Below are positions 17,208 to 26,927 of a stretch of DNA of 64,000 bases, piece by piece. The notes beneath the pieces are model-generated. The model was not told the origin of the DNA. It did no database searches and saw nothing but the letters and a program-made list of their open reading frames with translations. Within the stretch, counting starts at the first letter, position 1; every line of letters starts with the position of its first letter. The DNA lies in the NCBI GenBank assembly GCA_025359065.1, contig JANYHM010000038.1:62001-126000 (forward strand), given 5' to 3'. This DNA is from Synechococcales cyanobacterium GL140_1_metabinner_5_sub (GTDB lineage Bacteria; Cyanobacteriota; Cyanobacteriia; Cyanobacteriales; Chamaesiphonaceae). Made by a program: the position numbers and the translations under genes.

Positions 17208-18986
17208 GTGCTGTCTAGCCACATATCAAATATCTCAAAACAGTCGATCGTGTCAAATTCTTCTGTCTACTCAGCTTTTCTGCCCACGCTCCTAATCAGC
17301 AGCTATGGGCTGTACCCCCAAGTTGCCCTAGCTCAAACCGTTCCCAACCTCCCCAACCTCCCCAACGATTTCCAGCGATCGCCCAACCCCAAACCCCTTA
17401 CACCTCAACCCCTCTTACCAGATCCCCCAGACCTGCTGCCTACACCAACTACTCCTAACCTAAATAGCACCCCCAGCACATCCAGCGACACCATTCTCAT
17501 CAAAAAGTTTGAAGTAGTCGGCAACACCGTATTTAGCCCTGCCGAACTAGCCCGTATCACCGCCCCCTACACTAATAAAAATCTAAGCTTCAACGAATTG
17601 CTCCAAGTCGCTGAAGCAATTACCAAGCACTACCGAGACCAAGGCTATATCAGCTCTGGAGCATACATTCCTAACAACCAAACCTTCAGCGCCCAAAACG
17701 CCACTGTCCGCATTCAAGTAGTAGAAGGCCGCATCGAAGACATTGTAGTGACTGGTACCCAGCAGTTAGACCCCAACTATATCCGCAGCCGCATAGCTCT
17801 CGGCGCACAAAACCCCCTCAAGTTCGATCGATTACTCGAAAGCCTGCGCCTGCTTCAGCAAGATCCCTTACTAAAAACTCTCAACACCGAACTGACCGCT
17901 GGTCGTGACCCTAGCAGCAGTCGCATCATTGTCAAAGTCACCGAGAACCCCACCTGGCAAGCCAGCCTGACCGTAGCCAACAACCGCACCCCCAGCGTCG
18001 GCGAAATCCAGGCCACTGCCTCGATCGCCCGCAGCAACCTCACCGGCAGCGGCGATAGCCTCAACGCCACCTATGGCCGCAGCGAGGGCAGCTCAGCCTT
18101 CGAGGCTAGCTATACCCGGCCTCTCAATCCTAATAACGGCACAATAAAACTTCAATATGGCTCTGCCACCAGCCGCGTAGTAGAAGATCCCTTCGACCAG
18201 CTCGATATCAACGGTGCTTCTTGGAATCTGGCGCTGAGCTACCGGCAGCCTATACTGCGCACCACCACCCAAGAACTGGCCTTGGGGCTGACCGCTGATT
18301 ACAAAGAAACGAACACCAGCTATTTAGCTGGATTACTGGGTTCACCAGTAGGCTACCCAACTCCGGGAGCCGATGATCAGGGTACAACTAGTATTACTGC
18401 CGCCCGGTTTTTCCAAGACTATACGGTGCGCGATACCCAACAGGTCTTTGCCGCTCGATCGCAGCTCAGTGTCGGTCTGGGTACCGGCCAACAGAATCAA
18501 CCGCCTCATGGTAGCTTTGTGGCTTGGCGGGGTCAAACCCAGTACGTGCATAACTTGGCTCTTAATACACTTTTACTGGTTAAGTTAGAAGGTCAAGTAG
18601 CCGATCGCCCTCTCGTCGCTCTTGAACAAATAGGGGTAGGGGGAGCCGATACCGTGCGGGGCTATCGCCAAGATTTATTGTTGGGTGATAACGGCTTAGT
18701 CGCCAGCGCTGAAGTGCGCATCCCTATATTCACCTCGCCCAATAGCGAAAACTTGCTACAGCTTGTGCCTTTTGTGGACTTTGGCGCAGTGAGCCAGCAG
18801 TCTGGTGTGATCAGGGGTAATATCGACACCATTGCTTCAGCAGGGTTGGGATTGCGTTACCAAGGCGGCAACAATTTCCTAGCAAAACTAGATTACGGGA
18901 TGCCGTTGACGGCGATCGATCAACGCCGCCGCACTGGACAAGAATCAGGCTGGCACCTATCAATCAATTACAACCAATCATTTTGA
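17208..18986 (+). CDS. Two-partner secretion transporter, ShlB/FhaC/HecB family (TpsB)
   Basis: This 592-residue outer-membrane transporter exports the TpsA protein. It has a hydrophobic signal-like leader to about 43, a proline-rich linker at about 44-85, and two POTRA domains at about 95-245 (ILIKKFEVVGNTVFSPAEL, then GRIEDIVVTGTQQLDPNYI). A 16-strand barrel follows, including the conserved VRGYRQDLLLGDNG of the L6 loop near residue 482, and the C-terminus is NYNQSF. The start is GTG at 17208; no in-frame ATG precedes the leader. The gene is unusually C-rich on the coding strand. TpsA lies upstream, separated by three exported-protein genes. Confidence 0.94.
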   Translation: MLSSHISNISKQSIVSNSSVYSAFLPTLLISSYGLYPQVALAQTVPNLPNLPNDFQRSPNPKPLTPQPLLPDPPDLLPTPTTPNLNSTPSTSSDTILIKKFEVVGNTVFSPAELARITAPYTNKNLSFNELLQVAEAITKHYRDQGYISSGAYIPNNQTFSAQNATVRIQVVEGRIEDIVVTGTQQLDPNYIRSRIALGAQNPLKFDRLLESLRLLQQDPLLKTLNTELTAGRDPSSSRIIVKVTENPTWQASLTVANNRTPSVGEIQATASIARSNLTGSGDSLNATYGRSEGSSAFEASYTRPLNPNNGTIKLQYGSATSRVVEDPFDQLDINGASWNLALSYRQPILRTTTQELALGLTADYKETNTSYLAGLLGSPVGYPTPGADDQGTTSITAARFFQDYTVRDTQQVFAARSQLSVGLGTGQQNQPPHGSFVAWRGQTQYVHNLALNTLLLVKLEGQVADRPLVALEQIGVGGADTVRGYRQDLLLGDNGLVASAEVRIPIFTSPNSENLLQLVPFVDFGAVSQQSGVIRGNIDTIASAGLGLRYQGGNNFLAKLDYGMPLTAIDQRRRTGQESGWHLSINYNQSF

Positions 18987-19094
18987 TTGAATCATGGCAG
19001 CTTAGTTATACTATCGATTAGCAAAAAACAATTTCACCCCAACCCTCTTGGCGTTTTCTGAAATAGTTTAATTCTTGGGATTTCTACTTTTGCA

Positions 19095-19688
19095 TTAAGC
19101 AAACTTTAAGTATGGCAGCCGATCGGCTGTCTCTTGAATCTTGGCACCGTTGGCTACCAACTGCCCACAGGCATCCCAGGTACCCGCAATAAACTGTTGA
19201 CGCGCACCTTCATTAAGACTGATCGCATCCACAAAATCACCAGCAGATACTTGCTGCTCAACCAGATCAACAGTTACTGCAACTTGAGGATTTGCTTGCA
19301 CCACTGATTGCAGCCTGTTAGCAGTAGCTGCACTAACCGTCACACAGGGAATACCCAGCATTACACAGTTACCAAAAAATATCTCAGAAAAACTTTCGCC
19401 AACAATCATTTGAATGCCCCATTTAACGATCGCCTGGGGAGCATGTTCGCGACTGGAGCCACAGCCAAAATTGCTGTTTACCAACAATACTTTGGCTCCC
19501 TGATAGCTTGCCGCATCAAAAGGGTGTTGACCTTGTAATTGCGATCGATCGTCGGCAAATACATGTTCACCTAAGCCATCGAAGGTGACAGCTTTTAAGT
19601 AGCGAGCAGGAATGATCCGATCGGTATCAATATCATTACCAACTACCGGAATTGCGGTGCCAGAAATCTTAGTTACTTTGCTGTCCAT
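19095..19688 (-). CDS. leuD: 3-isopropylmalate dehydratase small subunit
   Basis: LeuD pairs with LeuC to isomerise 2- to 3-isopropylmalate in leucine synthesis. The 197-residue protein shows [31 protein letters not shown] and [11 protein letters not shown], the swivelling-domain substrate site. ATG 19688 ([10 protein letters not shown]) is the normal start; the frame continues upstream to 19814 only by reading through palindromic repeats. leuC lies upstream on the same strand, 176 nt away, with those repeats in between, so the pair is probably an operon interrupted by a repeat element. Confidence 0.96.
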   Translation of the reverse strand: MDSKVTKISGTAIPVVGNDIDTDRIIPARYLKAVTFDGLGEHVFADDRSQLQGQHPFDAASYQGAKVLLVNSNFGCGSSREHAPQAIVKWGIQMIVGESFSEIFFGNCVMLGIPCVTVSAATANRLQSVVQANPQVAVTVDLVEQQVSAGDFVDAISLNEGARQQFIAGTWDACGQLVANGAKIQETADRLPYLKFA

Positions 19689-19759
19689 AATGTTTTGAGA
19701 TTTATTAGGGTAGAAGTTTGAGGCGGGAGAAAATAGCAGAAATATTGCACTTGCCCTCA

Positions 19760-19858
19760 TCCCCCAGCCCCTTCTCCCAAACTTGGGAGAAGGGGAGCCG
19801 GATCGGCGGAGCACTCAACGTAGTTTCTTGCTCCCTCTCCCAAGCTTGGGAGAGGGCG
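19760..19858. repeat. Two palindromic repeats between leuC and leuD
   Basis: The first is CCCCTTCTCCCAA / TTGGGAGAAGGGG (19768-19780 and 19783-19795, 2-nt loop). The second is a perfect 24-bp palindrome at 19833-19856, reading CCCTCTCCCAAGCTTGGG plus its end. Flanks resemble CCCTCATCCCCCAGCCC. They look like a dispersed REP-like cyanobacterial repeat pair. On the transcript each can fold into a strong hairpin, which could attenuate leuD relative to leuC or protect mRNA ends. Confidence 0.75.
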
Positions 19859-19864
19859 AGTATT

Positions 19865-21271
19865 TTAGTTCAATAGAGTTCGCACATCAGTCACGGTACC
19901 AGTGACAGCCGCTGCTACCACCATTGCTGGTGACATCAACAGAGTGCGACCAGAAGATGAGCCTTGGCGACCTTTAAAGTTGCGATTTGAAGAAGAAGCA
20001 CTAATTTGCCGATCGACTAGTTTATCTGGGTTCATCGCCAGACACATCGAACAGCCCGCTTCTCGCCATTCAAAGCCCGCTTCCGTGAAGATTTTGTCTA
20101 GTCCTTCGGCTTCGGCCTGTACTTTCACCCGCTCGGAACCGGGCACGATGAAAGCTTTGATGCCAGCGACTACGTGTCTGCCTGCTGCTACTCTGGCGGC
20201 TTCGCGCAGGTCACTGATGCGACCATTGGTGCAGCTTCCCACAAAACACACATCCACCTTAGTACCCACCAAAGACTGGCCGGGTTGCAAGTCCATATAT
20301 TGATAGGCTTCCTTGGCCGTCTCTTTTTCCGCATCCGGAATAGCATCGAGCATCGGAATATTTTCGCTGATCGAAATCCCCTGACCCGGAGTAATGCCCC
20401 AAGTAACCGTAGGCGCAATATCGGCAGCATCAAACACCACCACGTCATCATAGACAGCCTGAGCATCACTGCGTAGACTGTTCCACCATTGCACCGCTTC
20501 ATCCCACTGTTGACCTTTGGGGGCAAAGTCACGACCAGCCAAATAGTCATAGGTCACTTGGTCGGGGTTCACATAACCGCACCGAGCACCGCCTTCGATC
20601 GACATGTTGCAAACGGTCATCCGTTCTTCCATATTCATTTTGTCAAAAGTGGTGCCAGCAAATTCGTAGGCATAACCCACGCCGCCGTTTACACCTAGTT
20701 TACGAATAATGTGCAGTGCTACGTCTTTGGCATAGACTCCCGGAAATAATTTGCCGTTAACTTCTACCCGGCGTACCTTGAGCTTACTCAAAGCCAAAGT
20801 CTGGGAAGCCAATACATCTCGCACTTGGCTAGTGCCAATCCCAAAAGAAATTGCGCCAAAGGCACCATGGGTAGAAGTATGGCTGTCACCACAGGCGATC
20901 GTCATTCCTGGTTGGGTTAAGCCCTGTTCTGGAGCAATCACATGCACAATGCCCTGGCTGCCAGAACCAACGTTGTAAAAACGAATATTGTGTTCTTTGG
21001 TGTTGCGCTCTAGGTGCTGAATCATTTCTTCGGCCAAAACATCAGCAAAAGGTCGCGCCTGGTTTTCGGTGGGCACAATATGATCAACAGTGGCCACAGT
21101 GCGATCGGGATACATCACCTTTAAGTTGCGTTCGTGCAACATAGCAAAAGCTTGGGGACTGGTCACTTCGTGTACGAGGTGGAGTCCAATAAAAAGCTGA
21201 GTTTGACCAGAGGGCAGAGTGCCCACGTTATGTAAATCCCAAACTTTATCGAACAATGTACTCTCACTCAT
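19865..21271 (-). CDS. leuC: 3-isopropylmalate dehydratase large subunit
   Basis: This 468-residue aconitase-family subunit binds the [4Fe-4S] cluster through Cys347 (VGSCTNGR), Cys407 and Cys410 ([11 protein letters not shown]). The substrate and active-site string [15 protein letters not shown] lies at about 126-139. Length and N-terminus ([14 protein letters not shown]) are normal for the family. It precedes leuD on the same strand. Confidence 0.97.
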   Translation of the reverse strand: MSESTLFDKVWDLHNVGTLPSGQTQLFIGLHLVHEVTSPQAFAMLHERNLKVMYPDRTVATVDHIVPTENQARPFADVLAEEMIQHLERNTKEHNIRFYNVGSGSQGIVHVIAPEQGLTQPGMTIACGDSHTSTHGAFGAISFGIGTSQVRDVLASQTLALSKLKVRRVEVNGKLFPGVYAKDVALHIIRKLGVNGGVGYAYEFAGTTFDKMNMEERMTVCNMSIEGGARCGYVNPDQVTYDYLAGRDFAPKGQQWDEAVQWWNSLRSDAQAVYDDVVVFDAADIAPTVTWGITPGQGISISENIPMLDAIPDAEKETAKEAYQYMDLQPGQSLVGTKVDVCFVGSCTNGRISDLREAARVAAGRHVVAGIKAFIVPGSERVKVQAEAEGLDKIFTEAGFEWREAGCSMCLAMNPDKLVDRQISASSSNRNFKGRQGSSSGRTLLMSPAMVVAAAVTGTVTDVRTLLN

Positions 21272-21422
21272 GACTGCCAGCTCTCCAGAATTGTGGATAG
21301 ATTCTACCTATTTATGGTCAGCATTGCACAGTTTTTTGCATTTAGTAATTACATAATTTTGATCTGGCCGCAGAAATTAGAAAAGTTTAATATAGAAAGT
21401 AGACCTTCAAAGAGGGCGCAGG

Positions 21423-21629
21423 ATGTTAGTGATATTGACCGATCGACAGATTTTAAGCCCCCAATCTATCTGTCTGGGCTGTTTGTGGGCGAGCAGCCAG
21501 GGCGAGCCACGCTGGCAGCAAGAAAGACTGGGCTGTGGCAAATTAGTCCGCGATCGCACACCTTTAGATCAGCCCCCTGCTTACGAGTGCCAAATGGGCT
21601 TTCAGTTGGTGAATTTGGAAAAGTTTTAA
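21423..21629 (+). CDS. Small conserved Cys-containing protein
   Basis: This 68-residue protein begins MLVILTDRQILSPQSICLGC and has a CxxC (CLGC) followed by GCG and YEC, four or five cysteines that could bind a metal. PRWQQ and a terminal YECQMGFQ recur in short cyanobacterial proteins I recall; this was not checked. AGAGGG seven nt before the ATG is a reasonable ribosome site. It lies between leuC (divergent) and the ABC transporter (convergent, the stops two nt apart). Function is unknown. Confidence 0.65.
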   Translation: MLVILTDRQILSPQSICLGCLWASSQGEPRWQQERLGCGKLVRDRTPLDQPPAYECQMGFQLVNLEKF

Positions 21630-21630
21630 T

Positions 21631-22536
21631 CTACAGCAGCGTGCGGTGCTGTGCCGTCAATTCTAAGTAAATATGCTCCAACCTTACTGGCTGGCGAGAA
21701 ATTGCGTCCATCTGCACCCCAGTAAACACCGCCAGAATTTCTGGCAGTTCATAATGTTTGGGTAGCCAAAAAGCTAAGTCATTACTGTAGCGGCGAGGAT
21801 ACCAGCCCTCTTGCTCAGCTAGCTCGATCGCCAGATCTTCCTGCTCTGTCTTAATAATTAATACTTCTTGCCCCGGCATCACGGTGCTGAGCTGATCGAT
21901 ACTGCCTTCGGCGATCAGGTGGCCGTTTTTAAGAATGCCGATGCGCTGACAGAGCCTTTCGGCTTCTTCTAACAAATGAGTGGTTAAGAGTACAGTGATT
22001 TGCTGCTGTTGCAGATTGCGAATCAGTTCCCAGATCTCGTAGCGGGCTTCTACATCCAGACCAGTGGTGGGTTCATCTAAGATCACTAACTTGGGATGAT
22101 GGACTAAAGCCAAGGCCATACTCAGGCGGCGCTGCATTCCACCGCTAAGGTTTTCGACTACGGAGTTAGCCCGATCGAGTAAATTCACCAAAACCAAACA
22201 TTCCCGCACTCGCTGCTTACGTTCTGCTCCTGGTAGACCATAAATGCGGGCAAAGAAATTCAGGTTTTCGGCACAGGTCAAGTTCTTGTACATCAAGTTT
22301 TCTTGAGGCACTACGCCAATTAATTTTTTGGTTTCTGCCGAAATTTTGCAGCCCGCAATTTCGACCTTGCCGCTATCAAACTGCAACAAATTACAGAGAA
22401 TGTTGATGGTGGTGGTTTTGCCAGCTCCGTTGGAGCCGATTAGACCATAAACTTCTCCGGGGGGAATTTGCAGGCAGAGGTTGTTGAGTACCTGGCGCTT
22501 GCCGTAAGCTTTGCAAAGATGCTGAATTTCTAGCAT
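21631..22536 (-). CDS. ABC transporter ATP-binding protein
   Basis: This 301-residue ATPase of an ABC-2 type exporter has Walker A GSNGAGKTT (about 34-42), the Q loop at VVPQEN, signature LSGGMQRRL, Walker B LVILDEPTTGLD and the H-loop in TTHLLEEAERL. A C-terminal extension of about 80 residues follows, as in DrrA/CcmA-type ATPases. It overlaps the permease gene by one nt (TAATG). The substrate is unknown; drug, lipid or polysaccharide export are the usual roles of this class. Confidence 0.95.
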   Translation of the reverse strand: MLEIQHLCKAYGKRQVLNNLCLQIPPGEVYGLIGSNGAGKTTTINILCNLLQFDSGKVEIAGCKISAETKKLIGVVPQENLMYKNLTCAENLNFFARIYGLPGAERKQRVRECLVLVNLLDRANSVVENLSGGMQRRLSMALALVHHPKLVILDEPTTGLDVEARYEIWELIRNLQQQQITVLLTTHLLEEAERLCQRIGILKNGHLIAEGSIDQLSTVMPGQEVLIIKTEQEDLAIELAEQEGWYPRRYSNDLAFWLPKHYELPEILAVFTGVQMDAISRQPVRLEHIYLELTAQHRTLL

Positions 22537-23312
22537 TACAATCTTTTTTCCCGATCGAGCATCCGGTTATAAGCCAACCAAGCCAAGGTAGATGTAAAGG
22601 CCGCAAAGCCACACATAAAGCTGAAATGCTTGGCGATTTTCTCCAAAGAATCACCGTTTTTTCCGACTCCGACCAAAGCTTCATTCATATGATAGACGGG
22701 ATTAAACTCAGCAAGTTGCAGTAATGCTTTAGGAAAAAATTGAGTGGGAAAAAATGCTCCACCCAAGATGAGCAGGGGAATGCCAAAGGCGGCGACAATA
22801 GAATTTACATCTTCGGTGCGGCGGGCTAGTTGGGTACTCAGAATAAAGCCCATAGCTACATAAGAAACGATCGTCAGCAAGATAATTGCTGCGCCCAAAA
22901 AAACATTTCCTGAGAACTTGCCACCCCAGAGTATTACTCCTAAATAGACTAGCAATACCTGGCCAAAGCCAATAAAGCTGTGAGCAATAAAAATCCCCGA
23001 AAAATAAGAGATGCCGCTGAGAGGCGATAAAAATAGCCGTTTGAGGGTCAACTGTTCGCGCTCAGCGACGATCGTGGCGACAGTACCACCCAGGCAGCTA
23101 AAAAACAATGCTGCTCCTACTAACACCGAGGGGGCGACTAGACTAAGGGTTTCACCGACAGGTAATTGCAATCGATCGCTGATCACCATGGTATTGATGG
23201 CCAACAAAGACAGCGGAAAAATCGTCCACAAAATTAGACTGCGTCGTCGTCGCAATAGTTCAATCAGAATACGCTGCGCCACAGCTAGACTTTCGCGTCG
23301 ATAATGATTCAT
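22536..23312 (-). CDS. ABC-2 type transporter permease
   Basis: This 258-residue integral membrane protein has about six helices, including SLILWTIFPLSLLAINTMVI near residue 27, VLVGAALFFSCLGGTVATIV and IPLLILGGAFFPTQFFP. The last is the conserved re-entrant segment of ABC-2 permeases. The gene is coupled to the ATPase downstream (1-nt overlap) and to the upstream membrane protein (4-nt overlap), so the three form one translationally coupled operon. Confidence 0.93.
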   Translation of the reverse strand: MNHYRRESLAVAQRILIELLRRRRSLILWTIFPLSLLAINTMVISDRLQLPVGETLSLVAPSVLVGAALFFSCLGGTVATIVAEREQLTLKRLFLSPLSGISYFSGIFIAHSFIGFGQVLLVYLGVILWGGKFSGNVFLGAAIILLTIVSYVAMGFILSTQLARRTEDVNSIVAAFGIPLLILGGAFFPTQFFPKALLQLAEFNPVYHMNEALVGVGKNGDSLEKIAKHFSFMCGFAAFTSTLAWLAYNRMLDREKRL

Positions 23313-23791
23313 GAATGGGGAAGGCTCTGTAGATACTTCATGGTTCTTACCCAGTCGATATTACTACCAAAACCTATCCCCAAACCGATGATCTGGCAAA
23401 CCATCAAGCCCATAAAGCTTTGCCAACGCCCCCAGCCCTCACCGGCCAAATCCATGGTCATTAATAAGCTGGCAGCCAACATTAGGGTGGCATAGTAGAC
23501 GATCGGCAACCAGGTAAACACGACAACCAGTAAGGTGGCGCAGGCCATCACAATTAGTAAAGAGCGAATATTTGCGCCAAAAATGCCTGCAAACAAAATC
23601 TCTAACAACCGATAAGGTGAGACGGCGATTAGATCAATCAGGATACTGGTAAGGCACAAAATAATAAAGCGACTGGGCTGTAACTGCCAAGAAGAAGATC
23701 CAATCCAACCGAAGGTGCCATAGATTAACACCACAATCGAGATAGACATCCATAGAGGCGATCGCTGCCAGGAAGATTTCTGGGGGGACAT
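23309..23791 (-). CDS. Small integral membrane protein in ABC exporter operon
   Basis: This 160-residue protein has four or five hydrophobic helices (about 13-30, 40-60, 75-100, 100-115 and 122-142) and no recognised domain. It is first in the operon, and its stop overlaps the permease start by 4 nt (ATGA). It may be an accessory membrane subunit of the exporter. The family was not recognised. Confidence 0.8.
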   Translation of the reverse strand: MSPQKSSWQRSPLWMSISIVVLIYGTFGWIGSSSWQLQPSRFIILCLTSILIDLIAVSPYRLLEILFAGIFGANIRSLLIVMACATLLVVVFTWLPIVYYATLMLAASLLMTMDLAGEGWGRWQSFMGLMVCQIIGLGIGFGSNIDWVRTMKYLQSLPHS

Positions 23792-23829
23792 TCACAGCCT
23801 CTGGAAATTCACCGATACCAGTATCTACT

Positions 23830-23863
23830 AAAATACCCCGCATTTTTGGGGCGAGGGTATTTT
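23830..23863 (-). terminator. Rho-independent-type terminator after apcD
   Basis: The arms AAAATACCC and GGGTATTTT (9 bp) enclose a GC-rich loop, 31 nt past the apcD stop. On the minus strand the hairpin ends in TATTTT. It separates apcD from the ABC exporter operon. Confidence 0.7.
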
Positions 23864-23893
23864 GATGAGTGTGGGAGAAAATCCCCAAATATC

Positions 23894-24379
23894 TCAAGAC
23901 ATAGCCTGAATGATGTAGTCGAAGTAAGGTGCGGTAGCAGCAGCATCTTCGCTACTCAATATCTTCAGTGAGGCATCCTTAAGGCAGGCGATCGAATCGA
24001 CCATGCCAGGAACTGGTACGCCTAGGGAGTTGTACATTTCTTTGACTCCCACAATGCCGATGTTTTCGATCGGGTCTTTGTCACCAGCCAAAACTCCGTA
24101 GGTGACGAGGCGTAGATACCAGCCATAGTCGCGCAAGCATTGAGCACGCTGTTTGGTTTGATAGGAGTTGCCGCCGGGAGCGATATAGTCGGGGTGAAGC
24201 TTCCACAGCTCTTTGCTGGCTTGCTCAACAATTTTCTTTTCGCTTTCAGCTAACAGGTTTGCAATCCGCAAGCGCTGTTCACCAGTTTTTAAAAATTCTT
24301 GAATATTTTTTAGCTCGCCGCTGCTGGGGTAACGCAATTCGTCGTCGGCTTTGAGAATAACCTGGCTAACTACGCTCAT
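23894..24379 (-). CDS. apcD: Allophycocyanin alpha-B chain
   Basis: ApcD is a low-energy phycobilisome core subunit that passes excitation to the photosystems. The 161-residue globin-like sequence contains [14 protein letters not shown], the chromophore-binding Cys81 in [19 protein letters not shown], and the C-terminus [11 protein letters not shown]. The length is exactly the family's. As in other cyanobacteria it stands apart from the main apc operon. A terminator hairpin follows. Confidence 0.96.
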   Translation of the reverse strand: MSVVSQVILKADDELRYPSSGELKNIQEFLKTGEQRLRIANLLAESEKKIVEQASKELWKLHPDYIAPGGNSYQTKQRAQCLRDYGWYLRLVTYGVLAGDKDPIENIGIVGVKEMYNSLGVPVPGMVDSIACLKDASLKILSSEDAAATAPYFDYIIQAMS

Positions 24380-24588
24380 AGTTTTAGATATATAAACTTA
24401 TTCTTAAGATCTCTTAGCAGTTTACCTCATTGATCAGCATCCGGCAGGTTGGGCGACGGAGTCAGTTAACAGAAGTTAACATAAGTTGCAATGCTGTACT
24501 CAAGCAATTCAATTAATCAAGCTACAACGCTGATTTTGGAGTAGAATCTACATCTCTACTTTCTATTGCTGCTGCCAGCCAAAATATT

Positions 24589-25974
24589 ATGACATCTGAA
24601 GAATCCCCGAATAATTGGCAGCAGGGAGCCTTGCTGACGCTAGAAATTACTGATATCAACGATGTCGGCGAAGGCGTGGGGCGGGTAGATTCCCATGTGG
24701 TGTTTGTGCCCGATACCGCGATCGGAGACTGGGCAGATGTGCGGTTGGTGCGAATCAAGAAAAATTATGGTTACGGGCAATTGCAGAATTTGGTGATTTC
24801 TTCTGCTGATCGCATCCGACCTCAATGTATCGTAGCCGACAAATGCGGTGGTTGTCAGCTCCAACATATCAGCTACGCAGCCCAACTCGCCGCCAAACAA
24901 AACCAAGTCCAGCAAACCATGCGCCGTATTGGGGGCATCGATCCAGCTCTCGTACTGCCAATTATTGGCGCAGAGTCAGATTTAGGCTACCGCAATAAGG
25001 TGACTTATCCCTTGGGTGTGGGTGCTACTGGCCAAGTCAAAGCAGGCTATTACCAAAAAGGCAGCCACAAAATTGTCAATCTCAATCAATGCCCAATTCA
25101 AGACCAGCGTTTAAATCCTTTATTGGTGGGCATCAAGCAAGATATCGTCGATCAGGAATGGTTAGTTTACGACCCGGAAAGATTAACTAACGTGGCACAG
25201 CTCCGACATCTTTCAATGCGAATTGGCAGGCGGACTGGGGAGATTTTGATTACCTTGGTGGCCAGTGGCGGCCAAATGCCCAACTCGTTGCCAGAAAAAG
25301 CCCAGGAATGGTTGAACCAGTATCCTGGAGTAGTGGGAGTATGTTTGAATACTCAGCCGAACCAGAACAATGTGGTGTTTGGTGAAGAAACCCGGATTAT
25401 TGCTGGTCGAGACTATGTGACCGAAGAATTTGCTGACTTGCAGTGGCGGTTGGGAGCAGATACTTTCTTTCAGGTGTATACCGAGCAGGCTGAGGTGATG
25501 TTGAAGGTGCTCCTCGATCGACTGCAATTCACCGGCCAAGAATTTCTCCTAGATGCCTATTGTGGCATTGGAACTTTTTCGTTGCCGTTGGCTAGTAAGG
25601 TACGTCAGGTGCTGGGCATTGAGGTACATGAGGCTTCGGTGCAGCAGGCTAAGGGAAATGCCAGTATTAACGGTATTGCCAATGCTTTGTTTGAGTCTGG
25701 AGACTGTGGTGAGCTGATGACAGATTTGGAGCAGCGTCCTGATATTGTGCTGCTAGATCCGCCGCGTCAAGGCTGCGATCGACTGGTGTTAGAAAATCTG
25801 ATTGGCAGACCACCCCAACAGTTGGCGTATATTAGCTGTAAACCGGCTACTTTGGCACGAGATTTAAAGCTGTTGATTGATTCTGGGCGTTTTGAGTTAC
25901 AGGGCATTCAGCCGGTAGACTTTTTCCCCCAGACTGCTCATGTAGAATGTGCAGCTTTTTTGATTGGCAAATGA
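24589..25974 (+). CDS. rlmD: 23S rRNA (uracil-C5)-methyltransferase, RlmD/RumA family
   Basis: This 461-residue SAM enzyme methylates C5 of a uracil in 23S rRNA. It has an N-terminal TRAM domain at about 13-70, an iron-sulphur cysteine set C80, C86 and C89 (CIVADKCGGC) plus a later Cys in LNQCPI, a SAM motif LLDAYCGIGTFSLPLA, the DPPRQGCD motif, and catalytic Cys in YISCKPATLARDL. Which uracil (U747, U1939 or both) cannot be assigned from sequence. The accessory island begins 23 nt after its stop. Confidence 0.92.
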   Translation: MTSEESPNNWQQGALLTLEITDINDVGEGVGRVDSHVVFVPDTAIGDWADVRLVRIKKNYGYGQLQNLVISSADRIRPQCIVADKCGGCQLQHISYAAQLAAKQNQVQQTMRRIGGIDPALVLPIIGAESDLGYRNKVTYPLGVGATGQVKAGYYQKGSHKIVNLNQCPIQDQRLNPLLVGIKQDIVDQEWLVYDPERLTNVAQLRHLSMRIGRRTGEILITLVASGGQMPNSLPEKAQEWLNQYPGVVGVCLNTQPNQNNVVFGEETRIIAGRDYVTEEFADLQWRLGADTFFQVYTEQAEVMLKVLLDRLQFTGQEFLLDAYCGIGTFSLPLASKVRQVLGIEVHEASVQQAKGNASINGIANALFESGDCGELMTDLEQRPDIVLLDPPRQGCDRLVLENLIGRPPQQLAYISCKPATLARDLKLLIDSGRFELQGIQPVDFFPQTAHVECAAFLIGK

Positions 25975-25997
25975 ATGGTTCGAGGGCACTATAGCTT

Positions 25998-26927
25998 ATG
26001 TCTACTATCCTCGATCCCCCTTGGAAACAGATTCTCGAAGGCTACTTTCGTCCCTTTATGGCTTTTTTCTTTCCTGACGCTCATGCTGCAATTGACTGGA
26101 GCAAAGGCTTTGAATTTCTTGATGCCGAACTTCAACAAATCACCCGCGAAGCCGAAACCGGTAAGCGAATTGTCGATAAACTTGTCAAAGTCTATCTCCT
26201 TGATGGCCATGAGCGCTGGATACTTTTGCATATTGAGGTGCAGAACCAAAAAGAAGAAAACTTTGCTGAACGCATCTTCATCTATGCCATCCGCCTCTTT
26301 GACAAATTCCGCCGCACTGTAGACAGCTTCGTTATTCTTGGTGACACCGACACTAAGTGGCGACCTCAAACCTTCACCATGGCAGGACTGGCATCCCGCA
26401 CAGACTTCTCTTTTGCTATCGCAAAGTTGCTAGACTATAAGAAGCGAAAAGAGGAACTTGCCAGTAGCAACAACCCCTTTGCCGTGGTGGTACAGGCTCA
26501 CCTAGCCGCTCAAGCGACCAAAGGTAAAGCCAGTCAAGACCGTCGTAGAAAGCAAAAGTTTCTACTTACCACTATGCTCTACGAGCGGGGCTACAGTCGC
26601 CAGGAAGTAATTGACTTGTTTCGTTTTACGGATTGGGTTTTGGCTTTACCACCAGAGCTAGAATCCGCATTCAGAGAAGACTTAAAGCTTTACGAAGGAG
26701 AAAGACAAATGGCCTACCTATCCAGTATTGAAAGAATGGCTAAAGCCGAAGGGGAAGCCGAAGGGGAAGCCAGAGGTGAAGCCAGGGGGAGAGCAGAAGG
26801 TGAACACAGACAAAAACAGACGATCGCCCTCAACCTCCTGCGAAAAAATATCTCCCTAGAAATCATTGCTGATGCTACTAAGTTGTCCATGGAGCAACTT
26901 CGTGATCTGCAAGGTGAGATGGACTAA
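25998..26927 (+). CDS. Rpn family recombination-promoting nuclease / putative transposase
   Basis: This 309-residue protein of the PD-(D/E)XK superfamily has an N-terminal nuclease core of about 120 residues with FEFLDAELQQI and the catalytic-type strand WILLHIEVQNQ. Middle helices follow, then a charged Glu-Gly-Ala-Arg repeat stretch at about 250-272. The C-terminal helix (SLEIIADATKLSMEQL) is typical of this family. Rpn proteins cut DNA and promote RecA-independent recombination in E. coli; relatives have been linked to phage defence. It is the first gene of the accessory island. Confidence 0.87.
   Translation: MSTILDPPWKQILEGYFRPFMAFFFPDAHAAIDWSKGFEFLDAELQQITREAETGKRIVDKLVKVYLLDGHERWILLHIEVQNQKEENFAERIFIYAIRLFDKFRRTVDSFVILGDTDTKWRPQTFTMAGLASRTDFSFAIAKLLDYKKRKEELASSNNPFAVVVQAHLAAQATKGKASQDRRRKQKFLLTTMLYERGYSRQEVIDLFRFTDWVLALPPELESAFREDLKLYEGERQMAYLSSIERMAKAEGEAEGEARGEARGRAEGEHRQKQTIALNLLRKNISLEIIADATKLSMEQLRDLQGEMD
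26745..26804 (+). repeat. 12-nt tandem repeats encoding GEA/EAR
   Basis: GCCGAAGGGGAA-type units repeat about five times near the end of the Rpn gene and encode EAEGEAEGEARGEARG. Such tracts change length easily and are common in Rpn-family genes. Confidence 0.75.

Noticed and set aside
19689-19814. Longer leuD start
   Set aside because: The extra residues are read through palindromic repeats and do not match LeuD N-termini.
23634-23897. 87-codon minus-strand frame over the apcD terminator
   Set aside because: It reads through the terminator hairpin and overlaps the membrane-protein gene in another frame.
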